From: Sphingomonas psychrotolerans
Lineage (GTDB): Bacteria > Pseudomonadota > Alphaproteobacteria > Sphingomonadales > Sphingomonadaceae
NCBI RefSeq assembly: GCF_002796605.1
Contig: NZ_CP024923.1
Span: forward strand, 1,054,001 to 1,118,000
DNA: 64,000 nucleotides
Direction of reading: 5' to 3'
The notes under the pieces were generated by a model, which saw only the letters and a list, made by a program, of their open reading frames with translations, made no database searches and had not been told where the DNA came from. A program made the position numbers and the translations under genes. Shown here piece after piece: positions 24,367 through 33,085 of this stretch (position 1 is the first letter of the stretch; every line of letters begins with the position of its first letter).

Positions 24367-26310
24367 ATGGCAACCGCCGCGCATCAGCTGACGCCCGAAG
24401 AGGCGTCGGCCCATCCCGCACCCGAAGCGATCGTCGTCCGGTTCGCCGGCGACTCCGGTGACGGCATGCAGTTGACCGGGGGCCAGTTCACGCTGTCGAC
24501 CGCGCTTGCCGGCAACGACCTCGCGACCTTCCCCGATTTCCCCGCCGAAATCCGCGCGCCGCAGGGCACCTTGTTCGGCGTATCGGCCTTCCAGATCAAT
24601 TTCGGCTCGACGCGGATCGACACTGCGGGCGATCAGCCCGACGTGCTCGTCGCGATGAACCCGGCGGCGCTCAAGACCAATGTCGAGGCGCTCAAGCCTG
24701 GCGGGCTGATCATCGCCGACGCGGGCGAATTCGGCCAGCGCAACCTCGACAAGGCCAAATATGCCGCCAATCCGCTCGAGGATGGCAGCCTCGACAAGTG
24801 GCAATTGCTCAAGCTCGACATCTCGGCGCTGACCGTCGAGGCAGTCAAGCCGTTCGGGCTGGGCAACAAGGAAGCGCTGCGCTGCAAGAACATGTGGACG
24901 CTGGGACTGGCGCTCTGGATGTTCGACCGCGACCGCGCGCCGCTGGTCGAGTGGCTGCGCACCAAATTCGCCAAGGCGCCCAACCTCGCCGAGGCAAACA
25001 TCGCTGCACTCAACGCCGGCCATGCTTATGGCGAGACCGCCGAGCTCGGCGCGATGGGGATTGCCCAGCGTCAGGTCGCGGCGGCGCCTTCCGAGCCGGG
25101 GTTGTACCGCACCGTCACCGGCGCCGATTCGATCTCGATGGGCCTCGTGGTCGGCGCGCAGCTCGCCAATCTGCCGATGTTCTTCGGCGGCTATCCGATC
25201 ACGCCCGCATCGGCGATCCTTCACAGCCTCGCGCGCTACAAGGAATATGGCGTCACCACGTTCCAGGCCGAGGACGAGATCGCCGCGATCGCCTCGGCGC
25301 TCGGCGCCGCTTATGCCGGCTCGCTGGGCGTGACGTCATCCTCGGGTCCCGGCATCGCCTTGAAGGGCGAGGCGATGGGGCTCGCGATCATGACCGAACT
25401 GCCGCTGGTCATCGTCAATTCGCAGCGCGGCGGACCCTCCACGGGTCTTCCCACGAAAACCGAGCAGTCGGACCTGTACCAGGCGGTCTATGGCCGCAAC
25501 GGCGACGCGCCGATGCCGGTGCTCGCCGCGCGTTCGGCCGCCGATTGCTTCGACGTCGCGATCGAGGCGGTACGGATCGCCACGCAATATATGACCCCGG
25601 TGATGATCCTCACCGACGGCTATATCGCCAATGCCGCCGAGCCTTGGAAGGTGCCCGACATGAGCACCTACAAGCCGTTCCCGGTGACCTTCCACACCGA
25701 GCTGCCGGCCGAGGGCGAGAAATTCCTGCCCTACGCGCGCGACGAGAAGCTCAAGCGTCCGTGGGTCAAGCCGGGCACGCCGGGGCTGCTCCACCGCATC
25801 GGCGGGATCGAGAAGGCGCTGGGGACCGGCAATATCGATTATTCGCCGGGTAACCACCAGGCGATGACGGACATCCGCCGCGACAAGGTGCTCGGGATCC
25901 AGATCCCCGACCAGGTCGTCGAGCACGGACCCGAAAGCGGCAAGCTCGTCGTGGTCGGCTGGGGCTCGACCTACGGCCCGATCGCCAGCGCCGTCCGCCG
26001 CGCGCGGGCAAAGGGACAGGATGTCGCGCACATCCATATCCGCCACATCTGGCCGCTACCGAAAAATCTTGGCGATCTGTTGAAGAGTTACGAGCATATT
26101 CTCGTACCGGAAATGAACACCGGCCAGCTCAAGACGGTGCTGCGCGACCAGTATCTGGTCAACGCGGTGCCGCTCAACAAAGTGTCGGGCCAGCCCTTCA
26201 CCATCGCCGAGATCGAGAGCGCGATCGGTCGCCATCTGACCAGCGACCGTGCCGAAGAGCTCGGCCCCGACGATACCCAGCTGCCCAGCCCGGAGGCTGT
26301 GAATCCATGA
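24367..26310 (+). CDS. korA: 2-oxoglutarate:acceptor oxidoreductase alpha subunit (gamma-alpha fusion)
   Basis: The 647-aa protein starts with a gamma domain (FAGDSGDGMQLTGGQF, residues ~20-200). Pyrimidine-binding and transketolase C-terminal alpha domains follow: FFGGYPITPAS, FQAEDEIAAI, TSSSGPGIALKGE, RGGPSTGLPTKTEQ. This is the KorA layout. With KorB it oxidises 2-oxoglutarate to succinyl-CoA and reduces ferredoxin. The YPITPAS loop for CoA contact is intact. The start at 24367 is set by alignment. The stop overlaps the next ATG (ATGA). The last 90 codons contain a run of A+T-rich codons near 26056-26115. Confidence 0.93.
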   Translation: MATAAHQLTPEEASAHPAPEAIVVRFAGDSGDGMQLTGGQFTLSTALAGNDLATFPDFPAEIRAPQGTLFGVSAFQINFGSTRIDTAGDQPDVLVAMNPAALKTNVEALKPGGLIIADAGEFGQRNLDKAKYAANPLEDGSLDKWQLLKLDISALTVEAVKPFGLGNKEALRCKNMWTLGLALWMFDRDRAPLVEWLRTKFAKAPNLAEANIAALNAGHAYGETAELGAMGIAQRQVAAAPSEPGLYRTVTGADSISMGLVVGAQLANLPMFFGGYPITPASAILHSLARYKEYGVTTFQAEDEIAAIASALGAAYAGSLGVTSSSGPGIALKGEAMGLAIMTELPLVIVNSQRGGPSTGLPTKTEQSDLYQAVYGRNGDAPMPVLAARSAADCFDVAIEAVRIATQYMTPVMILTDGYIANAAEPWKVPDMSTYKPFPVTFHTELPAEGEKFLPYARDEKLKRPWVKPGTPGLLHRIGGIEKALGTGNIDYSPGNHQAMTDIRRDKVLGIQIPDQVVEHGPESGKLVVVGWGSTYGPIASAVRRARAKGQDVAHIHIRHIWPLPKNLGDLLKSYEHILVPEMNTGQLKTVLRDQYLVNAVPLNKVSGQPFTIAEIESAIGRHLTSDRAEELGPDDTQLPSPEAVNP

Positions 26311-26408
26311 AGATCGAAACGTCCTCGCAGTTGAAACTGACCCTTTTCTGGGGCGGTCTAATGGCGGCATTTCTCCTTCCACTGATGATTTTGGCGGCGT
26401 TCCAATGA
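26307..26408 (+). CDS. 33-aa single-pass membrane microprotein between korA and korB
   Basis: ATG at 26307 overlaps the korA TGA, and its own TGA (26406-26408) overlaps the korB ATG at 26405, an ATGA at both ends. The product has a polar start (MKIETSSQLKLTLFWGG) and one membrane stretch (LMAAFLLPLMILAAF). No family is known to me. The tight double overlap and lack of rare stops argue for a real, translationally coupled gene. It might tether the Kor complex to the membrane, which is inference. Too short for most gene finders. Confidence 0.72.
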   Translation: MKIETSSQLKLTLFWGGLMAAFLLPLMILAAFQ

Positions 26409-27439
26409 ACGAGATCACCACCATCCGTCCCAGCACGCCGAAGGATTGGGAGACCGACCAGGAGGTGCGCTGGTGCCCGGGCTGCGGCGATTATGCGATC
26501 CTCAAGGCGGTGCAGCGCACCATGCCCGAGATCGGCGGCACGCCCGAGAACACCGTGTTCGTCAGCGGGATCGGCTGCTCTTCGCGCTTTCCCTATTATA
26601 TGGAGACCTATGGCTTCCACACCATCCACGGCCGCGCGCCGGCGGTGGCGACCGGGGTCAAGCTTGCCAATCCCGATCTCGACGTGTGGATCATCACCGG
26701 CGACGGCGACGCGCTGTCGATCGGCGGCAACCACACGATGCATCTGCTCAGACGGAATCTGAACTGCCAGGTCCTGCTGTTCAACAACGAGATCTATGGC
26801 CTCACCAAGGGTCAATATTCGCCGACCTCGCGTGAGGGCACCCGCAGCCCGTCGACGCCGTTCGGCTCGGTCGATCACCCTGCCAAGCCTTGCGCCTTCG
26901 CCCTCGGCAGCGGCGGGCGTTTCGTCGCGCGCGGGATCGACGTGAACAAGAACCTGCCATCGGTTCTCAAGGCGGCGCATGCGCATCAGGGCGCGGCGTT
27001 CGTCGAGATCTTCCAGAATTGCATCGTCTATAACGACGACGTGTTCGAGCCCTTCACCGCCAAGCCCAATGCCGCGCACAACCAGCTCTGGGTCGAGCAC
27101 GGCAAGCCGATGCTGTTCGCGGGCGGCGCCAAGGGGATATCGCTCGATCGCGAGGCGCTGACAGTGAAAGTGGTCGACGTTGTCGATGGCGACTGGGAGG
27201 CCGCGGGAGTGATCGTCCACAACGTCTCCAACCGCGCGATCGCCCATATGCTGGTCGAGATGCCGTTCGGGCCGTTCCCGATGGCGCTGGGCGTGCTCTA
27301 CGACGATCCCGCGCCGACCTTCGAGAGCGCCGTGGTCGCCCAGAACAAGGCTGCCGCCGAGGGCAAATTGCCCGACCTGCAAAAGCTCGTCGCCAAGGGC
27401 CAGACCTGGATGGTCGACAAGCAGCCGCACGCTATGTGA
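26405..27439 (+). CDS. korB: 2-oxoglutarate:acceptor oxidoreductase beta subunit
   Basis: The 344-aa thiamine-pyrophosphate subunit pairs with KorA. The cluster cysteines are in VRWCPGCGDY (CxxC) and IGCSSRFP. The TPP/Mg motif is GDGDALSIGGNHTMH ... NNEIYGLTKGQYSPTS. The late region ALGVLYDDPAPTFE is usual for the family. It reduces ferredoxin, not NAD, so it is an alternative or addition to the NAD-linked oxoglutarate dehydrogenase. The stop TGA overlaps ATG 27439 of the next gene. Confidence 0.94.
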   Translation: MNEITTIRPSTPKDWETDQEVRWCPGCGDYAILKAVQRTMPEIGGTPENTVFVSGIGCSSRFPYYMETYGFHTIHGRAPAVATGVKLANPDLDVWIITGDGDALSIGGNHTMHLLRRNLNCQVLLFNNEIYGLTKGQYSPTSREGTRSPSTPFGSVDHPAKPCAFALGSGGRFVARGIDVNKNLPSVLKAAHAHQGAAFVEIFQNCIVYNDDVFEPFTAKPNAAHNQLWVEHGKPMLFAGGAKGISLDREALTVKVVDVVDGDWEAAGVIVHNVSNRAIAHMLVEMPFGPFPMALGVLYDDPAPTFESAVVAQNKAAAEGKLPDLQKLVAKGQTWMVDKQPHAM

Positions 27440-27886
27440 TGCTCTGGGCGCTGCTGCTCATGCAGGACGTGCAGATGCCCTTGCCGCGCCGCCCGGTGCA
27501 GCCGGGGCCCGCGCCCGATGTCGCAAGTCTGTCGATCGTGGTCGCCGATACGGTCGAGCGGGTCGATCCGCAGCCGCTGTGCCCGAGTGGACCTGTACGA
27601 AGATGTTCCTCGGCACCTTCGCAACGCGCAGACCTATGTGGGCACGCCGCTTCCGAAGACGTTCGCGGCGCGGCAGGAGATGGGCTCGCCGTACATTGCG
27701 CCCTATCGACTTGCGCTGATCGTCGAGCGCCGCAAGGATCAGTCGCTGTTGACCCGCGCCACCGGCGGCTTCAACCCACGCACCAAGCTCGCCTGTTTCG
27801 AGACCGAGGACACCACGCCGCTGTCCTGGGAGCCCGTGGGTCCCCATTTATCGCATGACGGCCCGCGTCTCTGCGTCTCCGAGTGA
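27439..27886 (+). pseudogene. hypothetical protein gene with a frameshift
   Basis: ATG 27439 overlaps the korB stop and begins MLWALLLMQDVQMPLPRRP, running sensibly to about ERVDPQPLCP. The frame then turns into low-quality sequence. The next frame continues VDLYEDVPRHLRNAQTYVG, PKTFAARQEMGSPYIAPYRL and FNPRTKLACFETEDTTPLSW to a stop at 27886. Removing one base in GCCCGAG (27581-27587) joins them into 148 aa. I recognise no domain. It belongs to the kor transcript by position. The break is either real decay or an indel error. Confidence 0.65.
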
Positions 27887-27945
27887 CACCAGCTCAGCGA
27901 AGATAAGCGCTTGCCCGTGCCGCTGCCGCGTGCATGAAAGGCGCG

Positions 27946-29184
27946 ATGAACGCGCCGACGGGGGGACAGGGTCGCAGACAGCAAACGGGACGCAGCGGCG
28001 GCCCGCTGGCCCTGTTCGCGCCCGTCTTTCATCGCCAGCTCGATCGGCTCGATCGCGGCATCGCCGAGGGCAGTCTCGAACTGTTGTTGCCCAACGGGCG
28101 GGCGCGGCTGCTGGGCGGGCGCAGCGACGGGCCGGCAGCGGTGGTCGACCTGCGCAGCTGGCGCGCGCTGCTCCGGCTCGCGCTCGAAGGATCGAGCGGC
28201 TGGTATGAGGCCTGGGCGGCGGGGGAATGGGCGAGCCCCGATCCGGTCCAGCTCTTCGCCTTGTTCAGCCGCAATCGGGCCGGGCTCGCGCCGCCGGCAC
28301 GCGCCACCGGCCCGTGGCGGCTCGCCAAACGCCTCTGGCACTGGGCGCGGCGCAACCATCGCGGCGGCTCGCGGCGCAACATCCAGTTCCATTATGATCT
28401 CGGCAACGATTTCTACCGGCCATGGCTCGACAAGGGCATGACCTATTCGAGCGCGCGCTTCGCCGATCCGGGGCAGTCGCTAGAGTCGGCGCAGCAAGCC
28501 AAGCTGCAGGCGATGCTGGAGCGCACCGCCACCGCGCCGGGCGATACGATCCTCGAGATCGGCTGCGGCTGGGGCTCGTTCGCCGAGCTCGCCGCACGGG
28601 CAGGGCGGCGGGTGCACGGCATCACGCTCTCGATCGAGCAAAAGGCCTGGGCCGAGGCGCGCACCGCCGGGCTCGACCGCGCCAGCTTCGCGCTCACCGA
28701 TTATCGTGACGTCACCGGCCGTTACGACGCTGTGGTCAGCATCGAGATGGCCGAAGCGGTAGGTCGGGAATATTGGCCGGCATATCTCTCGGCGATCGCA
28801 CGGGTTCTCAAGCCCGGCGGGCGGGCAGCGCTGCAGGTGATCCTTTTCGACGACGCCCTGTTCGAAGGCTATGCCAATAATGTCGACTTCATCCAGCGGT
28901 ACATCTTCCCGGGCGGATTGCTGATCCGCGAGAGCGAATTCCGACGTCTTGCCGCCAGCAACGGGCTCGACTGGCGCAATCGGGCGGCATTCGGGCTCGA
29001 TTATGCCGAGACGCTCAAGCGCTGGCGCGAGAATTTCGACGCCGCCGCGGCCGCGAGGATATTGCCGGCGCAGTTCGACGCGCGTTTCGTCGCGCTCTGG
29101 CGCTATTATCTGAAATATTGCGAGGGCGGCTTTCGCGGCGGCGGTATCGACGTCGTGCAGGTCACGCTGGTCAAGGAGGGGTGA
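27946..29184 (+). CDS. cyclopropane-fatty-acyl-phospholipid synthase family methyltransferase
   Basis: The 412-aa protein has the CFA-synthase layout. The N-terminal lipid-binding part (LLLPNGRARLLG, YEAWAAGEWASPD) precedes the methyltransferase domain with FHYDLGNDFYRPWLDKGMTYS. SAM motif I is LEIGCGWGSFAELA, followed by SIEMAEAVG and IQRYIFPGG. These enzymes add a methylene from SAM to unsaturated phospholipid chains. Length and motifs are normal. The start ATG 27946 has AAAGG upstream; ATG 27934 is an alternative. The stop overlaps the next start (TGATG). Confidence 0.9.
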   Translation: MNAPTGGQGRRQQTGRSGGPLALFAPVFHRQLDRLDRGIAEGSLELLLPNGRARLLGGRSDGPAAVVDLRSWRALLRLALEGSSGWYEAWAAGEWASPDPVQLFALFSRNRAGLAPPARATGPWRLAKRLWHWARRNHRGGSRRNIQFHYDLGNDFYRPWLDKGMTYSSARFADPGQSLESAQQAKLQAMLERTATAPGDTILEIGCGWGSFAELAARAGRRVHGITLSIEQKAWAEARTAGLDRASFALTDYRDVTGRYDAVVSIEMAEAVGREYWPAYLSAIARVLKPGGRAALQVILFDDALFEGYANNVDFIQRYIFPGGLLIRESEFRRLAASNGLDWRNRAAFGLDYAETLKRWRENFDAAAAARILPAQFDARFVALWRYYLKYCEGGFRGGGIDVVQVTLVKEG

Positions 29185-30347
29185 TGAAGAGCTGGATGCT
29201 GACGGGTGCGCTCGCGCTCGCGACGATGGCGGGTCCTGCAGCGGCGCAGGGCGTGCTGGTCAACGCGCAGGATACCAGCGGGCTGCGCAAAGTCGGCGCC
29301 GAGGTGCTGTTCTGGAGCCAGAAGCAGCGCGACGCCAATTTCCCGCACATGGAAAAGATCTTCCCCGGTCATGTCGTCAGGGCCGGCGGCAAGGTCCGCG
29401 CGCTGCCCGCTGGCAGGCCGTTGCCGATCTCCGAAGCCGAGCTCGACGCCTTCATCGCGAGCCAGAACGTCTCCGGTCTGATCGTGCTCCAGAACGGCAG
29501 GATCCGGCTTGAGCGCTATGCCCGCGGCTATGGCCGGGAAGGGCGCTGGACCAGCTTCTCGGTCGCCAAATCGTTCACTTCGACTCTCGTCGGCGCGGCG
29601 ATCCGCGACGGCTACATCAAATCGGTCGACGAACCGGTGACGAAGTACATCCCCGAGCTGGCGGGCAGCGGCTATGAGGGCGTCACGATCGCGCAATTGC
29701 TCACCATGACGTCGGGCGTGCGATGGAACGAGGATTATACCGACGCGAAATCGGACGTCGCCCGGATGTTCCTCGAACCGGTTCCGGCGGGCGAGGATCC
29801 GACGGTCTATTACATGAAGAAGCTCCCGCGTGAGACCGCGCCGGGGAGCAAATGGGTCTACAAGACCGGCGAGACGAATTTGATCGGCGTGCTGGTGATG
29901 CGCGCGACGAAGAAGCCGCTCGCCGACTATCTGAGCGAGAAGGTGTGGCGCCCCTATGGGATGGAGCGGGACGCCTTCTGGATGATCGATCCCTCGGGGC
30001 ACGAGGTCAGCGGCTGCTGCCTGTCGGTATCCTTGCGCGACTATGCCCGGCTCGGCCAGTTCGCCCTCGAAGGCGGCAAAAGCGTGGTCCCGGCCAATTG
30101 GTTCGCGGAATCGACTCGTTCGCACGCCGATATCGGCGTACCTGGCCGCGGCTATGGCTATCAATGGTGGACCTACCCTGAGGGCCGGTTCGGTGCGCAG
30201 GGGATCTTCGGCCAGACGATCCGGGTGGATCCGAAGACCCGCACGGTGATCGCGGTTTCGGCCGCGGCGGACAAGGCCAGCGACCCCGCTTACGGCGCCG
30301 CGCGCACCACATTCCTCGATAAATTGTTCGCGGCTGCGGCCAGGTGA
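29184..30347 (+). CDS. serine hydrolase, beta-lactamase/penicillin-binding fold
   Basis: The 387-aa protein has a signal peptide (MLTGALALATMAGPAAA) and the class C beta-lactamase-like fold. The nucleophile is Ser126 in SVAK (S-x-x-K to Lys129), and the Tyr motif is YKTGETN. The region AQLLTMTSGVRWNEDY is typical of this esterase/amidase group. GYQWWTY and GQTIRVD lie near the third motif. Periplasmic. Substrate cannot be told; esterase or 6-aminohexanoate-type hydrolase activity is as likely as peptidase. It is coupled to the CFA-type gene (TGATG, GGAGGGG upstream). Confidence 0.88.
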   Translation: MKSWMLTGALALATMAGPAAAQGVLVNAQDTSGLRKVGAEVLFWSQKQRDANFPHMEKIFPGHVVRAGGKVRALPAGRPLPISEAELDAFIASQNVSGLIVLQNGRIRLERYARGYGREGRWTSFSVAKSFTSTLVGAAIRDGYIKSVDEPVTKYIPELAGSGYEGVTIAQLLTMTSGVRWNEDYTDAKSDVARMFLEPVPAGEDPTVYYMKKLPRETAPGSKWVYKTGETNLIGVLVMRATKKPLADYLSEKVWRPYGMERDAFWMIDPSGHEVSGCCLSVSLRDYARLGQFALEGGKSVVPANWFAESTRSHADIGVPGRGYGYQWWTYPEGRFGAQGIFGQTIRVDPKTRTVIAVSAAADKASDPAYGAARTTFLDKLFAAAAR

Positions 30348-30350
30348 AAT

Positions 30351-30417
30351 CACCCTCACCCTTCCGGCGCTTCGCGCCTCCTTCCCTCTTCCGATGGGAG
30401 AGGGAAGGGTGAGGGTG
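30351..30417. terminator. bidirectional terminator-like inverted repeat (CACCCTCACCC family)
   Basis: CACCCTCACCCTTCC (30351-30365) pairs perfectly with GGAAGGGTGAGGGTG (30403-30417). Inside are a GGCGC-TTC-GCGCC hairpin and CTTCCCTCT...GGAGAGGGAAG. It lies between the convergent serine-hydrolase and SDR genes and belongs to a repeat family with 53961-54097. Confidence 0.75.
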
Positions 30418-30421
30418 AGCT

Positions 30422-31132
30422 TTACTCCACGCGCTCGAAATGCCCGGTCTCGAACCCCAAGACCGCCAGCGCCAGGATCCGCTCCGCCACCGTTTCCGGC
30501 GGCTTCACCGTCTCGGCATTCTCGCCTGGAAACGCCCGCGCCCGCATCTTTGTCCGCGTCGCGCCGGGATCGACGATGCCGACGCGCACGCCACTGATGT
30601 GGCGCACTTCCTCACCATAGCTGAGAAGCAAATTCTCGAATGCCGCCTTCGAAGCGCCGTAGGTGCCCCAATAGGCCCGTGGGGTCCGCCCGACGCTCGA
30701 GGTCAATCCGATCACCCGCGCCTGCTTCGCCGCCTTGAGCAGCGGATCGAACGCTGCCAGCAGCGCCGCCTGCGCAGTGACGTTCAGGGTCAGCAATTTG
30801 GCGAATTCCTTGAAATCGATCGCCGGCATTGCGCTCAGCGTCCCCAGCGACGCCGCGTTGAGCACGAGCAGGTCGAGCGCCGGCCAGCGCTCGGAAACCG
30901 CCGCGGCGAGCCGCGACACGCTCTCATTCTCGGTCAGGTCCATCGGCGCGATCGTCGCCGAACCGCCGGATGCGTAGATCGCCTCCTCGACTTCCTCGAG
31001 CCCGCCGGCGGTGCGCGCGGTGAGCACGACATGGGCACCGGCCGCGCCTAAAGCGCGGGCGGTGGCGGCGCCGATCCCGCGGCTGGCGCCGGTGACGAGC
31101 GCGATACGGTCGGCGAGGGGCTTGTCGGTCAT
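30422..31132 (-). CDS. short-chain dehydrogenase/reductase
   Basis: The 236-aa protein has the SDR nucleotide motif TGASRGIG near residue 15 and the NAA segment (LNAAS). The catalytic Ser is in LTSSVG, and YGASK carries Tyr and Lys. Length is typical for classical SDRs. Substrate cannot be inferred. It lies 21 bases downstream of purF on the same strand and probably shares its transcript, without known functional link. Confidence 0.9.
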   Translation of the reverse strand: MTDKPLADRIALVTGASRGIGAATARALGAAGAHVVLTARTAGGLEEVEEAIYASGGSATIAPMDLTENESVSRLAAAVSERWPALDLLVLNAASLGTLSAMPAIDFKEFAKLLTLNVTAQAALLAAFDPLLKAAKQARVIGLTSSVGRTPRAYWGTYGASKAAFENLLLSYGEEVRHISGVRVGIVDPGATRTKMRARAFPGENAETVKPPETVAERILALAVLGFETGHFERVE

Positions 31133-31153
31133 TCTGGCTCCGGAAGAATCAGC

Positions 31154-32611
31154 TCAGCCGACCCGTTCCTCCAGAAGCGCGAACTGGTCAACCGGCGCGA
31201 GCTCATCCTGGTCGGTGAGCGTGGTCGGATATTCGCCAGTGAAGCAGGCGTCGCAATATTTGGGATGGATGTCGGCGCGGTGCACTTCGCCCAGCGCCTT
31301 GTACAGCCCGTCGATACTGACGAACGCCAGGCTGTCGGCATGGATGAAGTCGGTCATCCCGCCGACATCGAGCTGGGCGGCCAGCAATTTGGCGCGCTCT
31401 GGCGTGTCGACTCCGTAGAAGCAGCTGTGCCGCGTTGGCGGCGAGGCGATCCGCATATGCACTTCGGCGGCGCCCGCCTCGTGCATCATCTGGACGATCT
31501 TGAGGCTGGTCGTGCCGCGCACGATCGAATCGTCGATCAACACCACGCGCTTGCCCTTGATCAGCTCGCGATTGGCGTTGTGCTTCAATTTGACGCCAAG
31601 GTGTCGCACCTTGTCGCCCGGCTGGATGAAGGTGCGGCCGACATAATGCGAGCGGATGATCCCCAGCTCGAACGGAATGCCGCTCTGCTGGGCATAGCCG
31701 ATCGCCGCGGGTACGCCCGAATCGGGCACCGGCACGATCAGATCGGCGTCGACCGGCGATTCGATCGCCAGCTGCGCGCCGATCGCCTTTCGCACCGAAT
31801 AGACGCTACGGTCCTCGGCGATCGAATCGGGGCGCGAGAAATAGACATATTCGAAGATGCAGGGCCGCGGTGACATCGGCGGGAAGGGCTTGTGCGAGAC
31901 GATCTCGCTGCCCTTGACGATCACCAGCTCGCCGGCCTCGACGTCGCGGACATATTCGGCGCCGACCACGTCGAGCGCCACCGTCTCCGAGGCGAAGATG
32001 ATCGAATCGTCGAGCTTGCCCATCACCAGCGGGCGGATGCCGAGCGGATCGCGGCAGGCAATCATGCCCTCGGGCGTCATCACGATCAGCGAATAGGCGC
32101 CCTCGACTTGCTTGAGCGCATCGATGAAGCGATCGATCAAGGTGCGATATTGCGAAGTCGCGACGAGGTGGATGATCACTTCGGTGTCGCTGGTCGACTG
32201 GAAGATCGCCCCGCGCCGGACGAGATCGCGCCGCAGCCGCATCGCATTCGAGATGTTGCCGTTATGCGCCACCGCGAAGCCGCCGCTGGCCAGCTCGGCA
32301 TAAAGCGGCTGGACGTTGCGAATCGCCGTGTCGCCGGTGGTCGCGTAGCGGACATGCCCCGCGGCGGTGTTGCCGGAGAGGCTGCGGATGATGTCGTCGC
32401 GGTCGAAATTGCCCGCGACGTGGCCCATCGCCCGATGGGTGTGGAACTCGCGTCCGTCCCAGCTGGTGATGCCGGCAGCCTCCTGCCCGCGGTGCTGGAG
32501 GGCATGGAGTCCCAACGCCACCAGCGCGGCTGCGCCTTCGGAATTGGAAACGCCGAATATGCCGCACTCTTCGCGCAGCTTGTCATCGTCAAACGGGTGT
32601 GTGGTAAGCAT
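31154..32611 (-). CDS. purF: amidophosphoribosyltransferase
   Basis: The 485-aa enzyme makes 5-phosphoribosylamine from PRPP and glutamine, the first step of purine synthesis. The N-terminal nucleophile is Cys16 (EECGIFGVSN), after a 15-residue propeptide that is normally removed. The glutaminase domain has LHALQHRGQEAAGI and AHNGNISN. The PRPP-binding motif VLIDDSIVRGTTS lies in the C-terminal phosphoribosyltransferase domain. Length is normal. purM, a later step, is at the other end of the window. Confidence 0.97.
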   Translation of the reverse strand: MLTTHPFDDDKLREECGIFGVSNSEGAAALVALGLHALQHRGQEAAGITSWDGREFHTHRAMGHVAGNFDRDDIIRSLSGNTAAGHVRYATTGDTAIRNVQPLYAELASGGFAVAHNGNISNAMRLRRDLVRRGAIFQSTSDTEVIIHLVATSQYRTLIDRFIDALKQVEGAYSLIVMTPEGMIACRDPLGIRPLVMGKLDDSIIFASETVALDVVGAEYVRDVEAGELVIVKGSEIVSHKPFPPMSPRPCIFEYVYFSRPDSIAEDRSVYSVRKAIGAQLAIESPVDADLIVPVPDSGVPAAIGYAQQSGIPFELGIIRSHYVGRTFIQPGDKVRHLGVKLKHNANRELIKGKRVVLIDDSIVRGTTSLKIVQMMHEAGAAEVHMRIASPPTRHSCFYGVDTPERAKLLAAQLDVGGMTDFIHADSLAFVSIDGLYKALGEVHRADIHPKYCDACFTGEYPTTLTDQDELAPVDQFALLEERVG

Positions 32612-32690
32612 CAGCCCTCAAGGGGTTGGGAACTCTCGAGGGCCATATAGGCAGTCCGGCACGGTTTGTCGCCGGTTTGTCACAGGGAAA

Positions 32691-32716
32691 TGAACCGACG
32701 CGGGGTTTCGCCCGTT
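32691..32716 (+). promoter_or_regulatory. candidate EcfG (general stress) promoter
   Basis: TGAAC (32691-32695), then 17 bases, then CGTT (32713-32716). The alphaproteobacterial EcfG consensus is GGAAC-N16/17-CGTT, so four of five -35 bases and the whole -10 fit. It lies 24 bases before the ATG at 32740 of a DUF7218 protein. Confidence 0.5.
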
Positions 32717-32739
32717 TTTCAAGGCGAAAGGAGCCGCTG

Positions 32740-32988
32740 ATGGCCAAGGACCACGGACCCCAGATCAAGAACGACAAGCTTTACGAAGACCTCCGCGCCG
32801 ACGGCGCGTCGAAGGAAAAGGCCGCGCGAATCGCCAATGCCAAGGCCGCCGGCACGCTCGATCATGAAAGCACCCGCCTCGAGGATCGTTCGAAGGACGA
32901 ATTGTACGACGAGGCGAAGGAGATCGGCATCGAGGGCCGCTCGAAGCTGGACAAGGACGAACTGATCGACGCGATTCGGGAGCATTGA
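32740..32988 (+). CDS. DUF7218 / Rho-N-like small protein
   Basis: The 82-aa protein opens KDHGPQIKNDKLYEDLRADG, followed by SKEKAARIANAKAAG. The C-terminal part (SKDELYDEAKEIGIEGRSKL, DKDELIDAIR) resembles the SAP-like Rho termination factor N-terminal fold. It is highly charged and cytosolic. The family is widespread in stress-tolerant bacteria, but I know no established activity; nucleic-acid binding is suggested by the fold. The start is fixed by AAAGGAG 6 bases upstream. A candidate EcfG promoter precedes it. Confidence 0.85.
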   Translation: MAKDHGPQIKNDKLYEDLRADGASKEKAARIANAKAAGTLDHESTRLEDRSKDELYDEAKEIGIEGRSKLDKDELIDAIREH

Positions 32989-33000
32989 TCGCTCTGGCGG

Positions 33001-33036
33001 GTCAGGCCCTCCTGACCCTTCCGCAAGCGGGAGGGG
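33001..33036 (+). terminator. hairpin after the DUF7218 gene
   Basis: GTCAGG-CCCT-CCTGAC (33001-33016) is a perfect 6-bp hairpin directly followed by a second CCGC-AA-GCGG hairpin. There is no T run, so termination is only likely. It begins 12 bases after the stop and lies before hisI. Confidence 0.45.
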
Positions 33037-33085
33037 GCGGGGGCGGGCTCTTCCGTGATCTGGACGAGTTGGGTAGAGCAGGGGG

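Noticed and set aside
30351..30417. Possible small RNA gene
   Set aside because: The perfect outer stem between convergent genes is better explained as a terminator and as a member of a repeat family.
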